Shown here: in pieces, positions 63,717 to 64,000 of the stretch
Numbering within the stretch: the stretch's first letter is position 1
Layout of the letters: each line of letters begins with the position of its first letter
Assembly (NCBI GenBank): GCA_024233625.1
Contig: JACKPJ010000005.1
Location: forward strand, 55,514-119,513
DNA length: 64,000 nt
Direction of reading: 5' to 3'
DNA from: Deltaproteobacteria bacterium
GTDB taxonomy: Bacteria > UBA10199 > DSSB01
The notes under the pieces: generated by a model
What the model was told of the DNA's origin: nothing
What the model saw: the letters and a program-made list of their open reading frames with translations, nothing else
Database searches by the model: none
Position numbers and translations under genes: made by a program

Positions 63717-63744
63717 TTTAGTGGCCCCTAGGGGTACCACTAAA
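63717..63744. promoter_or_regulatory. 28-bp near-perfect palindrome before the excisionase-like gene
   Basis: TTTAGTGG and CCACTAAA flank a central CCCTAGGG core. It lies between the tRNA fragment and the gene at 63803. Candidate operator of the neighbouring DNA-binding gene, or an arm site for recombination proteins. Confidence 0.5.
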
Positions 63745-63802
63745 CCGTGGGTTTGTAGGGAATCATTGAAGAGCTTTTAAACAAGTGGGGAAACAAAAAA
63801 GC

Positions 63803-64000
63803 ATGACACTTAAAAAAACAAAAGTTCTTTCTGGCTACAAAGATATTGCCAATTTTTTAGGTGTGTCTACCAAGACGATCCAACGAAATTTAAAGTATAT
63901 CCCAGTTTCTAGGTTGGGAACTAAGGTGATGATTTTGGAATCGGATTTGGTGGAATGGATTCGGGAGAATATTGAAGAGATCAAAATAAAAAAGTTAAAA
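63803..64000 (+). CDS. Excisionase-like helix-turn-helix protein, cut by the window edge
   Basis: An open frame of 66 codons runs from ATG 63803 off the right edge. It has a MerR/excisionase-type helix-turn-helix: YKDIANFLGVSTKTIQRNLK, then a wing VSRLGTKVMILESDLVEWI, the layout of AlpA/Xis/HTH-17 DNA-binding proteins. The tail is basic. Together with the adjacent tRNA fragment it suggests the end of an integrated element. The C-terminus is not visible. Confidence 0.75.
   Translation, partial: MTLKKTKVLSGYKDIANFLGVSTKTIQRNLKYIPVSRLGTKVMILESDLVEWIRENIEEIKIKKLK

Noticed and set aside
1..64000. CRISPR arrays, rRNA, intact tRNA genes or insertion sequences with transposase genes
   Set aside because: None seen on reading through the window.

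Overview
The window is AT-rich chromosomal DNA from a Gram-negative bacterium. It encodes lipoproteins with lipoboxes, a TolC-type outer-membrane factor, a TonB-dependent receptor and outer-membrane beta-barrels. Several traits point to a deltaproteobacterial, Bdellovibrionota or similar uncultivated lineage: a Ser/Thr kinase with a PEGA-like tail, the rpoN-hpf-ptsN-hprK-EIIA(Man)-HPr-EI cluster, a bacterial deoxynucleoside kinase beside panB/panC, and an aa3-type cytochrome oxidase. No rRNA is present, so the placement is inference from gene content only.

Layout: 0-8 kb holds small envelope and stress genes (Spx/ArsC-like, lipoproteins, YceI, DUF983, nfuA, rhomboid glpG, TPR protein, M48 peptidase). 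8.4-12.2 kb holds the kinase and speA. 12.2-16.5 kb is a tightly coupled TolC-HlyD-ABC export operon whose ATPase has lost most catalytic motifs. 16.7-23 kb holds bolA and three large proteins I do not recognise, one with an HExxH peptidase motif. 23-31.7 kb holds an acyl-CoA dehydrogenase, dacB, a RelE-type toxin-antitoxin pair, ggt, an elongation-factor-like domain protein, a Met/His-rich barrel and a degenerate amidohydrolase. 31.9-34.8 kb is the lipoprotein-dNK-panB-panC operon. 35-42.9 kb holds exported proteins, an orphan oligopeptide-transporter ATPase, clpB and a patatin. 43-46.7 kb is the cytochrome c oxidase operon. 47-57.6 kb holds rplM-rpsI, argC, pyrG, rpoN and the regulatory PTS. 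57.6-63.5 kb is a periplasmic-binding-protein, TonB-receptor and hybrid-kinase module.

Between genes, an approximately 150-bp imperfectly palindromic element recurs at 2.6, 31.7 and 49.3 kb, with a probable decayed copy at 53.5 kb. The arms of each copy differ from those of the other copies but still pair with each other, which suggests that folding is conserved.

The right edge carries the 3' half of a tRNA-Arg(CCU) gene, followed by a palindrome and the start of an excisionase-like gene. This looks like the boundary of an integrated element that continues beyond the window. The most unusual items are this junction, the structured repeat family, the ATPase-degenerate exporter and the unrecognised 972-aa/471-aa gene pair.
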